Origin: Zygnema cylindricum
Lineage: Eukaryota > Streptophyta > Zygnematophyceae > Zygnematales > Zygnemataceae
Direction of reading: 5' to 3'
Assembly: GCA_037447655.1 (NCBI GenBank)
Contig: JBBHKE010001062.1
Coordinates: forward strand, 72,008 to 136,007
DNA: 64,000 nucleotides
Below, piece after piece: positions 34,880 to 47,390 of the stretch. Position 1 is the first letter of the stretch, and every line of letters starts with the position of its first letter. The notes under the pieces are model-generated. The model ran no database searches, was not told where the DNA came from, and worked only from the letters and a program-made list of their open reading frames with translations. A program made the position numbers and the translations under genes.

Positions 34880-35935
34880 TTTTCTTTTCCTCTCACAAAA
34901 CTTTAAGTGAATACCCCCGTGTTTAAAGAAGTGTATTAGATGAGTCAAAATTCACATTGCATCTTGTTTATCAAACATTTTTTTTTTCAAGCCACATTTT
35001 ATAAATCTGGGCTTTTGGAGCAAAGATTTTATCCACCTCATCCCTTTTTCATCCGAGCAAAATACACATTCCCTCTTGCAGTTCATACAACCAGCCCCAT
35101 CCGCAGTCTGCAATTCACACTCAGATGCTAACCCTTTTATAGACACACCTTCATAAATGGCATCATTCCCATTAGTGATGTCAAAACCTTTACCCCCCAA
35201 ACGTATCCTTAAATCAAGAGTCCCCACTAAATTCCTCATAAAATCTACATCTTCCGTACTCGTATTTTTATCTATGATACTCACCCCATTTTCTAATCTT
35301 TCCTTACTCTCTCCCATGGAATTCTTTCCGCTATCGTATTTTAATTTAATTTCCAATAAATTTTTCTCCTCCCCTAAACCTTTCATTAAATATTTTTCTT
35401 TTCCCCTATCCTTTACAACCTCCTCTGTATCTACTTCTCCCCTTTCCTCGGAGTACGTTGAAGTCTCCCTTTCCGACCAGTTTTATGTTTCCAAAACATT
35501 ATCATGCTTTCGCGAGTCACCATCGTTCCTCTTATCACGCTTTCGCCAGTCACCACCAGCTGTCAGTGCATTCACCCTGTCACTTCCTCTACGAAGCTCC
35601 AAAATACTCTCTCTCACAAGAAAAATCCCCATGGTAATTCTCCAAGTCCATGAAGAGCAATCCATTGCCTACATACAGTAAATTATGCCTTCGTACTCAT
35701 CTGGAATTTTCCATATTATTGTGTTAATCTTTCTCACCTCAGATTCTACATAACCTGCACTAGCAAACTCAACATATAATGCAGCAATATCATTGCAAAC
35801 CTCTATCATGCTACCGCATTTATAAACATAGGCCTATATTTCCTGGTTTACTTATTGTTGCCTCTGTATAGTTTCACTCTTATAAATCTAAATCAGTGTT
35901 TCCCAAATTTATGAATACTTGGTCAGGTTTAAAAG
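34880..35935 (-). pseudogene. Element F gag / RNase H remnants
   Basis: Minus-strand fragments: a mid-Gag piece with ESILELRRGSDRV (35483-35665), then at 34952-35386 an acidic linker joined to an RNase H-like tail (MRNLVGTLDLRI, GMRWIKSLLQK, KCGLKKKM). No protease, integrase or YVDD is present. The Gag N-terminus, PBS and inner LTR end are missing. Confidence 0.7.
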
Positions 35936-35940
35936 AGTTG

Positions 35941-36822
35941 TGTAGCTTGGACTCCTTTGAGTCCGCAGCAAAAAGAATCATTGAAAATGGTCAACAGAGT
36001 TGATACTTATGGCTGGCCAAAGTTAGCCTTTTATACAAGAGTGTTTCCGAAGAGAGGCGGCTACCTACCCAAAAATGCTAAGTTATTTTCCCTCTCTAAA
36101 ACCCCTTCTAGTGAAGTACGGACCAATCATAGGATGTACCATACAAAAAGTATAAGTACCGGAGTACTTTGTGTACGTTAATTCTACTACATAGCCAAAA
36201 TAGTGACATCTGTCACATTTGGATTTGTTGTCTTGCTCTTTGGAGATTCCGTAAACCCGTACGATACTGCCATGTGTTATCCGGAGTGGCGGCGACTAGA
36301 AAACGCCAAAATGCCCTCTCCGCGATATCGGCTCCTATCATGGACGTTCGATGAAGATCAGGTTGAATATTAGCCGTTGAATTAAATGTTGGCAGCATTT
36401 ATTTCGTGCGATACTATAGTACAAAACTAGTTCTATGTTCTACCATACTATTTATTAGTTAAACGAAATGTTCTACTTCTAAATTTGTAAATATCTATCA
36501 AACCCTACATACTTTAGCATTCGTCCTAGATTTAACGGACAAAACTGACGGTAGGTACCAGGATCAAATCCTGGGTCCGTCAAACCCCCTTTTGGTAAAT
36601 CTACCAATTTCTACTCTTGTCTCTCTAGAAGGCCTAGGCAACCATGGCTCTAACTTCCTATCCAGCCTTCAGTGGGTACAACAAGTGTGGGGGCTTGGAG
36701 AAGGGAGTTTCTTCAGTGGGTACAACAAGTGTGGGGGCTTGGAGAAGGGAGTTTAGAGGCAGACTGCCTCTGCTATTTTTTTATCCTTAAACAGACCTTG
36801 AAAATACACAAATATCAAAACA
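35941..36822 (-). repeat. 5' LTR of element F, truncated
   Basis: Starts at GTGTAGCTTGGACTCC and ends ATCAAAACA. A 44-bp unit (CTTCAGTGGGTACAACAAGT...) is tandemly duplicated at about 36668-36757. The tRNA-like module lies at about 36527-36582. Confidence 0.75.
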
Positions 36823-37602
36823 TTACATTACAGTATAGTACAAAACTGTATTGTAGTGAGGTACCCGATTAGTCGATCACTCAATCTTGTATCGGTTGTA
36901 CTCGGTGCGACGTATGGTAAAGGTCGCAAAAGTCAAAATTTTAGATAACTGAAACCGACCGTTTTTTTTTTTTTCAAAATCTAAGTACCTGACACCTGGC
37001 CGTGTTTTGTCACGCTCCAAATTGTTAACTGTTAACCGAAACGAGTTTACAAAAATAAAAGTTAACCGAAACTCGTTATCTCGCGACTACCTGTATCCGT
37101 CCGTACCCGAATATGTACAAAATTAGTGGTACATCTTCTGTATACCTTCCACGATAACAAGAGTAAAAAGTACAATAATAATGGATTGTATGGACAGTAC
37201 AAAATTTTCATATTTTTTCGTTTTTTGCTTACCCGACCGTAACCGTTTTTTTTTTTTTTTGTGTGAATCAACCGCCCGAATCCGCCCGCCCCCCCAAATT
37301 TACTAACCTAATCCGTTTCAGATCCGACGCGGGCGGTCGGTTAACGGTCAGTCACGGTTTCGGTTGACCGTTTGCGAACTCTGACGTACGGCATTGCGGT
37401 TTCCATTTTCATGATGCGCTACATTAGTACGGATCGGCATGTATGTACGAATGTGCATGGCATCTGCACATTGCCCCAAAACAAGAACACCGATGTTCCA
37501 GTTGTCAGCGGTTTCAAAATAGTTATCGGCTTCGTCCGATCTGACAAGCATTATTGCATTACCCGTCATTAGTAGGGTTAAGGTTTATTAGATAAGGGTG
37601 AA
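36823..37602. other. Intergenic, no gene seen
   Basis: Contains T-homopolymers (36961-36974, 37245-37260) and many CCGAAAC/CGGTT motifs. Nothing is recognised. Confidence 0.35.
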
Positions 37603-37997
37603 CTTCCATTGGAAGAAAAGTGGGGTTGTTTACTGGAAGTCGTACGATTTCGTACAAATTCGTACCATTTTTTTTTTCGTCAGACGAAACATGACGAAGC
37701 ATGTTTTCAGGAATGGCTCCAATATTATAGGCGTAAGTATTGACCGTTGGATGTCTCACTATTTTAGATTCGCGAAGCAATCGCGCATATCGTCCACTGT
37801 GAAGAAACTCTCCTCGGGAGGAGAGTTTCCTCACACTGGACGATGTGCGCGATTACTTACATCCAACGGTCGAATCTTACGCCTATTTTATTGGAATCAT
37901 CTTGTTAACATGTTTCATCTGACAAAAAAAAAATGGTACGAATTTGTACGAAATAGTACGGATTCCCGTAAACAACCCCACTTTTCCTCTAATGGAG
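37603..37997. mobile_element. Hairpin (foldback) MITE
   Basis: The whole 395-bp unit is one imperfect palindrome centred near 37820. Outer arms: CTTCCATTGGAAGAAAAG + TGGGGTTGTTTAC against its inverse ending CTCTAATGGAG. Inner arms share ACCGTTGGATGT, AATCGCGCA, ATCGTCCA and AAACTCTCCT. One arm has about 25 extra bases. No coding capacity. Confidence 0.9.
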
Positions 37998-38514
37998 TAG
38001 AGGCCTAACGCGAAATTAGAATGTATAATACTAATATTGTCAAATAGACACTTCCAATTAAAAACAATATTTTATGATATTCGACCGGACAATTCTAAAT
38101 TTCTAATGTCGATGAGCAGCTATATCGTACGGTCTGCGGAAATACCGTACTGTACCGTTATGCCACCTTCCCCGAAGTCACAAACGCATACGATCTTTTC
38201 ATGATTTTGCGCAGGTAGGGGAGAGAAACTACGAGTCTACGATACTCCTACTAGTCGACGTTCGAACCTCCCGTCTTTTGGCTGCTTTAGGACTTGTTTG
38301 ACTTTTCGCACGGAGCCATTCTGGCCGAAGACCTAAACGGCGAAAGCGACCGCAGACGGGCGACCGATCGGTTCACAAACGGAATCAACAAATGCCGCTG
38401 GCGAACCGCGATACTGTACTGTACCGTACCGTCCTGAAGCTGCGGGATTTTGCGAGGACAATTGCTTCCACGCAGTCAAAACGTTGACCAGACCGTCATT
38501 GTTACGCCGGAAGT
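37998..38514. other. Intergenic, no gene seen
   Basis: Short GTACTGTACCGTACC-type repeats near 38140 and 38410. Otherwise nothing recognised. Confidence 0.35.
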
Positions 38515-39061
38515 CACTACACCGCGCATCGTTATTAGTGTCAAGGTCACTAATTTGGGTTCTTAAAATTTTGATTTTTTTCCAAAAATAGTATACGTGA
38601 TTTTAATTTTTCCTTGACGTTAATTGAGGTTTCGTACAAATTAGCATACAGAACGAAAGTACATTAATATGTAAATAGTGTGGTGTACGGTCGGTGTCAG
38701 ACCGTACATAAATGTACCTTTTTAGCTGAAAATTTTACAAAAAATGAATTAAATCGGACGCGTTCGCATAGGAACGTGCGCTAAAAAACCAGGATTGGTC
38801 TGACATGTAAATAAGTCTGACATGTACGGATATATAAATTTCACAAAGGTGTACGATTTTTTATATTTTGTACGGATACATATAATAATGTATATAATCG
38901 TACAGAAAATTTTCCATTTTTGCTGTTCCAAATTAGCGTTAACACTGAAATTAGAATAAACCTTTTTTTTTTTAATTTTCAAATTCTTAATTAGCGTCAA
39001 TGACGGTATATTTACTTACACACTATTTAAACTTTGACACTAATAACGATGCGCGGTGTAG
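38515..39061. mobile_element. CACTA-like MITE, right end in assembly gap
   Basis: Perfect 28-bp TIR: CTACACCGCGCATCGTTATT plus AGTGTCAA (38517-38544) and its inverse (39034-39061). The left end reads CACTACACC, the CACTA terminus. The right end would need TG after the last known base, which is where ten Ns begin. Subterminal TTGACG.TAATT is also inverted (about 38613 and 38990). No transposase. Confidence 0.7.
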
Positions 39062-39071
39062 NNNNNNNNNN
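39062..39071. other. Assembly gap (10 N)
   Basis: Ten undetermined bases between GTGTAG and CTACAC, that is, within a palindromic context at the MITE end. Confidence 1.
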
Positions 39072-39264
39072 CTACACCCAGTTCAGAAACAACGTTTTTG
39101 ACACCATATACTTCTTGCCTCACGTACCTCACAAAACACTGTTAGTCCAACGTTAACGTTAACGTCGGTTAGGATTTGTAGTAAAGTTTCGATTTGTGTA
39201 CATATATTCCAACTCAAAACACTCCCTTTTCCATCTTTTATTTTAACACTTAGACTACATGTTC

Positions 39265-39366
39265 CCAAGAGAGAAGGTGGAGGCAGGCTGACTGTGCTTT
39301 TTCTTTTAGCTAACTCAACTAATTAGGACCTAGAAAATACCTTCCCTAAATCTATTGATTTTAACA
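39265..39366 (-). repeat. 3' LTR of element G, terminal ~100 bp only
   Basis: AGAGAGAAGGTGGAGG...TTTTAACA matches the outer end of the G 5' LTR near 45070-45160. Similarity stops to the left. Confidence 0.75.
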
Positions 39367-42300
39367 CTCCCCTTATTTTCTAGTCTAATTTCAGTTTCTC
39401 TTTTAAGCCACATTTTTCTCTATAGTGTTTTAGCTTGGGAGAGGGTAGAGGTTTTGTCATCATTTCCCCATCACCCTTGTACATCAGATTCACAATTTTA
39501 TTTTCTACCTTTTCCCTCACAAAACTCAACCTTATATACATGTGTTTAGCTTTGAAATGATGTTTAGGATTGGCTGCAATTGCAATTGCAACCTGATTGT
39601 CACAAAACACTCCATGCACTCCGTTCTTCATATACCACAGTTTTTGCAACAAAGACTTGACCCACATCAGTTCTTTAACAGCAGAACAAGAGGCCATGTA
39701 TTCAGCCTCCATAGTGGATTGAGCAACCACCTTTTACTGTTTGCTGCTCCAACAGCAAGCGCCTTCCCCCACATACAACACATATCCAAAAATGCATCTT
39801 CTCATAGGTGCATCCTTATAACTGGCATCACTCCAGGTAGTGATGTCAATGTGCTCCCCTCCAAATGCAGCCATAAATCCCTAGTTCCCACGTGGTTTCT
39901 CATTACTCTCTTAGCTGCCTCCCAATCTCACTTCCTAAGGTCATTAAGACTCGTACTAAGGACTCCAACTGCTGCTGTTATGTCCAGCCTACTACTATTC
40001 ATAAAGTAAATCAAACTTCTTACAACCTGTTTGTACGAAATAGACTTCATAAACGGTCTCTCTTCTGGACTCATCTCATCATCTAGTATTATCACTTCTC
40101 TTTTTTCTCTCCCATCACTTACTTTCTTCAAGTGAGTGGTACAACTGTTTGCCTTTTCCATCTGAAATTTCTCAAACATATTTCCGATAGCTTCTTTTTG
40201 AGTAAGTCTGATTATTCTCCTCCCTCTATCTCTTTCTATTTGAATCCCCAAAATATATTTAGCCTCTTCTAAATCCTTCATGTTAAATCTGCTTCTAAGA
40301 TCTTTCTTTAACTTATTGATCTTCTCCAAAGATTTACTTAACACCAGCAAATCATCCACATAAATTGCAATAAAAATCACACCATTCTCATCCTAAAACA
40401 TATAAATAGAATGATTAGAACTGATCCGAATATATCCCAGACTTGTGAGAAACTCATCTAATTTCTTGTTCCATTGTCTAGGAGCTTGCTTTAGTCTATA
40501 TAAAGACTTTATGAGCCTGCAAACATTGCTCTCTTCTCTTTCCTCTATAAACCCCTCTGGTTGTCTCATAAAGATTTCTTCCTCTGGTTCACGGTTGAGG
40601 AAAGCAGTATTGATATCCATTTGGTGAATTTCCATGTCTTCCGTTGCTGCTAGACTAAGGAGAATCCGTACAGATGGGAACTGAACCACCGGAGTAAAAG
40701 TCTCCTAATAATTTATCCCCTCTTTTTGGGTGAATCCCTTTGCTACCAACCGAGCCTTATATCTCTCAATGGTATTATCTGGGTTCAGTTTCAGCTTAAA
40801 TACCCATATGCACCCGATAGGTTTTCTGTCTGGGCGACAGGTCACCAGCTCCCAAGTATTAGCCTCCATAATTGAAGTCATCTCATCATTTATGGCTCTA
40901 ACCGATCTATCTTCTCCAAACTGTCCATTGCCTCCGAGTGTGACTGAGGCTCGTATGGGTGATATAACTTTGTTACCTTGTGAGCAGCCTATTTTTCTTG
41001 TAGTAGTTTGCTGCTCCTACGTCCTCCCTCAAAGTCTGAGGCTGGAATGGAGGGAAGTCTTAGATTCCTGCGCATTATCTCTTCAGCTCCCCTATCCATG
41101 GAAGCTGGTTCTCGCTCCTCTTCCTCTCTCTCCTCAGAGTGTGTAGAAACATGAGAAGATTTCGATTTATCTCCCTTATCTTGGATCTCCTTTGAATCTG
41201 CAATCACGTTTTCACTTGTGTCCCTTATGGGAAGATCCAAGTCCTCACTCTCGGACTCAAAACTGATTATGATTTTCTTAGTGTATTTGAAGGGATCATA
41301 TAACTTCCTTTCATCCATGACACTTAGATGTTTTACCAGAATGATATCTTGTTTAGCTAGGTCATAGACTCTATATACTTTGACATCCTCATCATATCCC
41401 GTTATCCCTTAAGTGCCTAGTTTCCAGTTGTTTTTATCTGTGTCAAGACTGTAAACTTGACTACCGAATACTTTCAGGTGAGAAATATTCAGTTTCCTTC
41501 CAACCCATCTCTCATAAGGAGTCAATCCTTTAACAGCTATAGTAAGGACTCTATTCTTAATGTAGTTAGCACAGCTCATGGCTTTTGCCCAAAATCTTCT
41601 TCCTATTTTCTTATCTGCCAACATACTAGATACACTATCTCCAAGGTCCGGTTTAACCTCTCAGCCACCCCATTTTGTTATGTATTATTCGGTACAGATT
41701 TCTGATGCTGAACTCCCTCATCTCTCATGTATTCCTCAAACTGGTTAGAGGTGTATTCTCCCTTATTATCACTCCTTATTCGCTTAATGGGGGTTTCGTG
41801 CAACTTCTCACTCCTGGATTTGTATTCTTCTTTAAAGTACTTTGGTGTTTCAGACTTTGTTTTTAAGAAGTAGACTCTTGAATACCTGGACCAATCATCA
41901 GTAATTGTCAGCTTATACCTCTTCCCCCGAACCGAAGGTACTCTTGCTGGTCCCCAGATATCTGTGTGGACCAAATCTAGTACTTTCTCACCTTTATATG
42001 TGGCAGTTTTGGGAAAGGGAAGTCTGTGAGCCTTACCTTGGGCACAGCCACTACAATCATCCATCATTTCATTATCCTCAAAGTGAATGCCTTCTAGAAC
42101 ACCCAGCTTCTTCATTTCCCTCAGCCTATCAAAATGCACATGCCCCAACCACTTATGACAGATCATCAAGCTCGGGACACCACCATAGTAAGCACTCTTC
42201 TTTTCATTACTCAAGTTAAGCCTAAACATTCTTTGGATACCCTTATCTGTTGTGAAGTAGACTTCATCTCCGTACTTAGCTGTAAGGACTCCCTTTCTGG

Positions 42301-43322
42301 TGAAGGTATCAAATTCCTTCTCATCTAATACAGAAGTAGACACAAGATTTTTACTCAGCTGAGGAATGTAGAGCACATCTGAGAAGGTGAGAATGGAAGT
42401 CTTACCCTCCACAAAGACTTTCGGATCTACCGTGCCCACTAGATCTTTGGTATTTACTTTCCCATCCCCATACTCTATTTCTACAGCAAGGATCTTTCTT
42501 ATCTTAGTGAAGAGGTACCTGTCACGACACATATGCATGGATGCACCTGAGTCGATGATCCATCCCTCCATTGGAGCTTCCCGAATGGCTCCAAAGGCAC
42601 ACTTCTATTTTCGAGGGATCTCTTTCTCCTCTAGATTCTCATGACGAAAGAGCTCCCCATCCTCCTCCTCAGAAGACTCGTCCTCTTCGGTCTCTCCTTT
42701 GACTCGTGTGACCACAAGTGCTTTCTTCTTCCCTCCGAAAGTACCCCCTCCACGGTTTTCTTGAAGCCTCAGCTCCGATAGCTTGATGCAATTAGCTATG
42801 GAGTGTACCAACTTTTTGCAGAAATGGCAAAGACCCTTTGGAGCCCTCGGTTCTCCGGATTGGTCCTTCTCCCCTTTGAAGCTATTGTATAGCTTCTTTG
42901 GATCCTTCCTCCACCGATCCGTTCCTGCTGCTAGAACTTGACCGCTCTTTCTTCCTCTACGGATCTCAATAGTGTTCTCCTGCACGAGTATCATTCGGAC
43001 CATGATGTTCCACTTCGAAGAACTATCATCCATTTCTTGTACGCGATACACTATATTTTCATACTCATCAAGCAACTTCATGATGAGGGTTTTAACTTTC
43101 ATCTTTATAGAGCTTGTCCATCCGAAACTTTCTATCACCATGTACATACAAGAGAGATCATTGCAATAGTCTAACATCTTCCCTCCTTTGTAAGTATAAC
43201 TGGTCAACCTTTGCTCAGCCAGTTGGAGCTCCTGAATAGTACCAGCACTATAGATCTCGACTAAAGTCATCCACAGCTCCTCGTCCTTGAAGATGTAAAG
43301 ATGAGAGGTCGCCAAGGCTTGG

Positions 43323-43798
43323 TGTAAAAGGGTTACAGAATTAGGTTCATAGTTGCTAGGGCTAGGCTGCTATAGTTGCGATTTTAGAGCAGCGCAGCTG
43401 CGATTCCAGACCAGCGCAGCATAGCAACTTAGCGGCGTAGCAACTAAAAGCGCAGCAGCGTAGCAGCGCAGCATAGCAACGCCGGAGAATGTAGATTGAG
43501 CTGTATAGTTCTAGAAGGAAGCTTTGGATAGATCTCGGTTGACCGCGAAGGTCCACGTGTACAGCTGTATAGTACTAGGTTGACTAGCAGTTAGCTTGTT
43601 TAAATAGTCGAGTAGACCTTGTGAATGGTAGACCTGAAGTAGACCTACACAGCTAGCGCAACCTTGTACTTTCTCTCAAGTAATAAAGCGCAACCTTGTC
43701 TGTGAGTTTTGTGTACTCCTGTTGTTGCTACTGGAAGATCCTTGGTGTTTTCCGCTGTGCACTGTAACGTGTTGTGGTGTATCGTTTCCTCTTTTACA
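43323..43798. repeat. Solo LTR of a second family inside element G gag
   Basis: TGTAAAAG...CTTTTACA (perfect 8-bp terminal inverted repeat), 476 bp, flanked by a perfect CTTGG duplication (43318-43322 and 43799-43803). Holds short GCAGCGTAGCA-like repeats (about 43390-43485). An AATAAA at about 43682 suggests plus orientation. Unrelated to the other LTRs here. Confidence 0.88.
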
Positions 43799-44151
43799 CT
43801 TGGGTAAGGTGCCTCGGAATGAAATTCTTGGCATTCATGTTCGTGTACTCCCACATCTAAATGTCGTTTTCCTCGGTCTTCACAGCCACTGCTTCGGGTA
43901 TCGTGGCAATGAGAGTGAGAGGTGTCACCTTTCCCTTTTCGGACATATTGATGTCTCCATCATCTGTCTCCTCCGTTGGATTAGATGTTGCTGCAAAAAA
44001 CCTCACTCCTCCAAACCCTGGTGGAGTTCCCTAAGATGGACGTTTCACTTGTCCACTAACAATACCCCAGTATCGTTTTTCACACAATACCCCTATCATC
44101 ATAGCTTCCCATTAAATGAACCAAGATTCGTTGAATATGGGCACCCTACAG

Positions 44152-44166
44152 GGTGGGCCCATAACC
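44152..44166 (-). other. Primer binding site of element G
   Basis: On the minus strand GGTTATGGGCCCACC, an exact 15-nt complement of the initiator tRNA-Met anticodon region, next to the LTR end. Confidence 0.8.
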
Positions 44167-45160
44167 TGCAATTCTGTGTCCCCCATTATGGACCAAAATT
44201 GAGGAAGCCTCTAGGTAGTTTTAAACTAACCCAATTTCAACTAGAGAAAATGCCACCCAAGCAGACAAATAGGCAATGTGACTGCACCCCTGTGCAGTTT
44301 GGACTCTCTTGAGTCCACAGCAAAAAGAATCAGTGAAAACGCCCAACCAGACGATGAATTATCAAGTGGCAAAGATGCCAATATTTATATAATCTCGTTG
44401 GGAGAGAGGCGCCTACATCCTCAATCCTCTAAGTACTAAACCCCTCTCACAACCCCTATCTATTAATGTACGAACCAATCAAAAGACTGTGTAATACAAA
44501 AACGTACTAAGGCCGATGTACTTTCTGTACAGCTTGTGTACGTCAAGGCCATGGAGTGGACGCCTGTCTCCTTTGGACTCGTCCTCATCCTCCCCGGGAT
44601 TCCTGCTTCCCAAATACATCTTGCCACGTGTCGCCAAGTCATGTTATGTCCGAAAACCGCCAAAGCGGCTATTCCGGGATCTAGGCGATGATGCTTGCCG
44701 TCTGATCCAAACCAGCTTTTAATGGTGGCCATTCAAAACAAATGTTCGGTATTCGTGCGCACTATAAAAATCCGACTAGTTTCTATGTTGTCTAATAGTA
44801 ATTCCGTTAATCGGATTAGTGCTCTTGTTACTGGTTGAACAACTATCACACTCTATATATCCTAACGGACTACTACGACAGACTGGTAAGGACTGACGGC
44901 TACGCCTCGCCCTGCCGGTTGGAGGTTTGAGTCCTGTCGGATTCAACCTTTTTGTTTGAGAGTGACTTAGGTCAATCTTTTGCCCTGCCTAAGGAGCTAA
45001 GGCAGCCATGGCTCCACCGCCCTTCCTCTCCTCTAGTGACTACAACAAGTATGGGGGCTAGAGAGAGAAGGTGGAGGTAGGCTGCCTGTGTTTTTTCTTT
45101 TAGCTAACTCAACTAATTAGGACCTACAAAATACCTTCCCTAAATCTATTGATTTCAACA
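44167..45160 (-). repeat. 5' LTR of element G
   Basis: 994 bp, TG...CA on plus. tRNA-like module on plus (about 44870-44947, B-box-like GGTTTGAGTCC) and a hairpin (GGACTCTCTTGAGTCC, about 44301-44316). Confidence 0.88.
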
Positions 45161-45560
45161 CGTCAGAGGTCTACGGAGGAGGACATGACAGATCCATCGC
45201 GTTGGACATGGAAGATACACTGTTTTAAGTGGTGTCGTACAGTTGGCGTACAATTTTTGTGGGGGCTAGTAAATTTTGTACATAGATCACGGTACTTTAG
45301 AGTCCTCTCATTGGTTGAGAGTTTACTATGCAAATCGTGAGAGTAGGTAGTTTAGACTTAAGAGTATTTTTTGAAGCTCTCTCTCCCAAAAGCCATATGT
45401 ATAAATCCGTTGTCTATGAATAACCATAAGTAACTGCCCAGGGGAGAAAATTTGGAGATTCTTTTTGCGTTGGACTCAAAAGAGTCTTGTCCTCAAAGGG
45501 GAGAGGCTGGTCAAAGTCATTGCGTGCAAGGTGGTAGTAATATTCAGGAACGTATTGGCC
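45161..45560 (+). repeat. Partial copia-clade LTR (U3 end to U5)
   Basis: Contains the clade's GTAC cluster (about 45235-45295), GTATAAATCC TATA region (about 45400) and GATTCTTTTTGCG...GGACTCAAAAGAGTC block (about 45457-45487). Its 5' part is missing and similarity fades after ~45550. Confidence 0.65.
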
Positions 45561-46928
45561 TATTGGGTGTATCCTGTAGTGGAGGAGTAGTCTTTTTGCG
45601 TTTGACTCATAAGGGACTTGTTAAGCTCGTGTGCATTCTCGACACATCTCTACTCAAAGGATTTTCAGGCCCTCATTCCAGCATCTACAGACTCAAGTAT
45701 ACTGAAAAAGGGGAGGACAAATAGCCCGATCAGATCCTTGTATTTTCCCCTAGGAGCACAACGCACTTTAGTTCATCTCAAACGGATGTCGAACGGCGGA
45801 GTTAGTCCGTTGTAACGGTGGTTGCTCCATGACATGACATCCGTTCTATGTAGCTCTAGCGGAGGGGTACATAATGGAAAGTAACGTAAATTTTGGGATA
45901 GTCCTGTAGATTTTGTTGTTACTTTGGGATAGTCATGTAGATTTTGCTCTTGGGTGTAAGTAGGATGTTAGTTCACGTCCACCAGACGGGCAAAGCATTT
46001 ATCACTTTGGGTCAAAGTTAGGTCTCCTAACTTTTTAACCTGAGTGTAGTATATCCTGTTTTGTCTTATGTTAGTACAATAATAATTTCTGGCCGCTGAT
46101 TGGCTTCTGGTATTGCTTTGAATTTGGGACTTCCAGTAGGACAAACTTTGCTTGTATAAGGCACTTGGGACCGAAGGAGACAGGTTGCTTTTTCAGTACT
46201 GTCTTCTGAGAAAACCCCCAAAGAATTCAATCAATCTTTTTGTTGGAGAACTGTTGCATTGTGTCGTAGACTCAACTGCCATCTTTGTTTTGGATTGTCT
46301 TTTGTGAAAATCGTAGCTCGGGTGGGTGGTTGGCACTATCCTCTCTTTCGGCGGTTTGGACTTTCGCAATTTGAAACTGAGAAGAGTCTAGTCGGATCGG
46401 TATGGGGGAACTGATGGTTGAGGCATAATCATATCAGTCTTCATGGCAATTTGGAGAGGTTTCCTCTTGTGAGTTTTTCATCGTTGCACTCCGGGGTATG
46501 TGAGCTTGCTTCACCATTATAATTGATTTTGATCTTTAATTCTATTCTCTGGGGCAAGGTGATATTGTTTAATCTGAAAGAGCCGATTTTTATTGTTTTT
46601 GTATTTCTGCGTGGGAGTTATTTGCGCACTATTGTGGTCGTCTTTTATTTCTGTCCGGAGTTCTTCTGGGCCATATTTGACAACCCGTTTCCTTTTTTTA
46701 TTCTTTCGAGAGTGCTCGGGGGTGTAGCTTTTAGTTGGCTTCCGGCGGAAAAGCACAGTACTGAAAAAGCCAATTGTCTCTTGAGGAAAAAAGAGGATAC
46801 GCGCTTAGGGTGGAGTATTTTCATAAAGGGATTTAGCTCCTCTGTTCTAATCAATTATGGGAGGAAGAGAAGTTCACGATAGGGATCTTTCGGGTGTCAT
46901 ATCAAAATAAAGGGAGAGGCAACAAGTT
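45561..46928. other. Unassigned region, possibly an old LTR
   Basis: A stretch at about 46080-46380 has a TATA-like CTTGTATAAGGC and a polypyrimidine/CTTTTTGTTGG pattern that could be LTR-derived. No matching partner copy is in the window. No gene is supported. Confidence 0.3.
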
Positions 46929-47390
46929 GTGGCACAGGAGGAAGAATCACAAGTGCTCGAGGAATCAGTCCTAGTGGCCTCAACTTTAAATATAGATAAG
47001 TTTATTCAGGGAATGATGCCTAAGGCTTTTACAGCTGAGACTCCTCCAAAGCAACCAGTAAGGAAACCCTCTCCTCCACCTCCGATTGTCTTTTCTCAGA
47101 GAACTTCCCTTCTTTGTCCGAGGCTGCGAGGGCTCAGGCAGTGGAGAAGATTGAGAGACCGACCTTATCCCTTAAATCCTATAGGAAGGGGTCGGCCCAT
47201 AAGGAAGCGCTCCCTGGTCACCCTCCGAAATTGGGGCGCTACACAAGATCTAAGGCTTTTATAGCTGAGACGTACAAGGATCTTGAAATTTTGGCAGATC
47301 CTAACCAGCCTGGTTGCAAGGAAATCTTAGCCCTTCACGATCTCCATGAGTTCAAGGTTAAGAAGGAGTTGGTGCAACAGATAGCCAAGA
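46929..47390 (+). pseudogene. Unknown Pro/Ser-rich ORF, frameshifted and cut by element E
   Basis: Starts MAQEEESQVLEESVL. The frame changes near 47095 and continues SEAARAQAVEKIERP... to IAKM at 47393. The next residues come from the LTR of element E, so E landed in this reading frame. Acidic N-terminus, proline-rich middle (PVRKPSPPPP), lysine-rich helical C-terminus; no domain recognised. It could be a gag-like ORF of an older element or a host gene fragment. Confidence 0.4.

Larger units (their letters stand above)
34441..36822 (-). mobile_element. Copia element F, internally deleted
   Basis: Minus-strand element with a truncated 3' LTR (about 34441-34798), PPT (34799-34815), a short coding remnant (34880-35940) and a 5' LTR truncated at its inner end (35941-36822). 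Protease, integrase and the RT core are absent. The remaining parts have the same order and junction as element D. Confidence 0.75.
39380..44186 (-). pseudogene. gag-pol remnants of copia element G
   Basis: Minus-strand order: Gag start MGDTELQVMGPP (ATG near 44184, within the LTR), Gag body (42605-43315) with zinc knuckle CHFCKKLVHSIANC, protease WIIDSGASMHMC (about 42560), integrase with HTDIWGP and a DN motif (41678-42200), RT pieces (40393-40689; 39928-40380 with YVDD) and RNase H (39380-39730, STMEAEYMASCS). At least six breaks are visible, plus the 476-bp LTR insertion in Gag. The element is old and dead. Confidence 0.88.
39265..45160 (-). mobile_element. Copia element G, decayed, contains a solo LTR
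   Basis: Minus-strand element: intact 5' LTR (44167-45160), PBS (44152-44166), gag-pol in many pieces, PPT (39367-39383) and only about 100 bp of 3' LTR (39265-39366). A 476-bp LTR of another family is inserted in gag. Confidence 0.88.
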
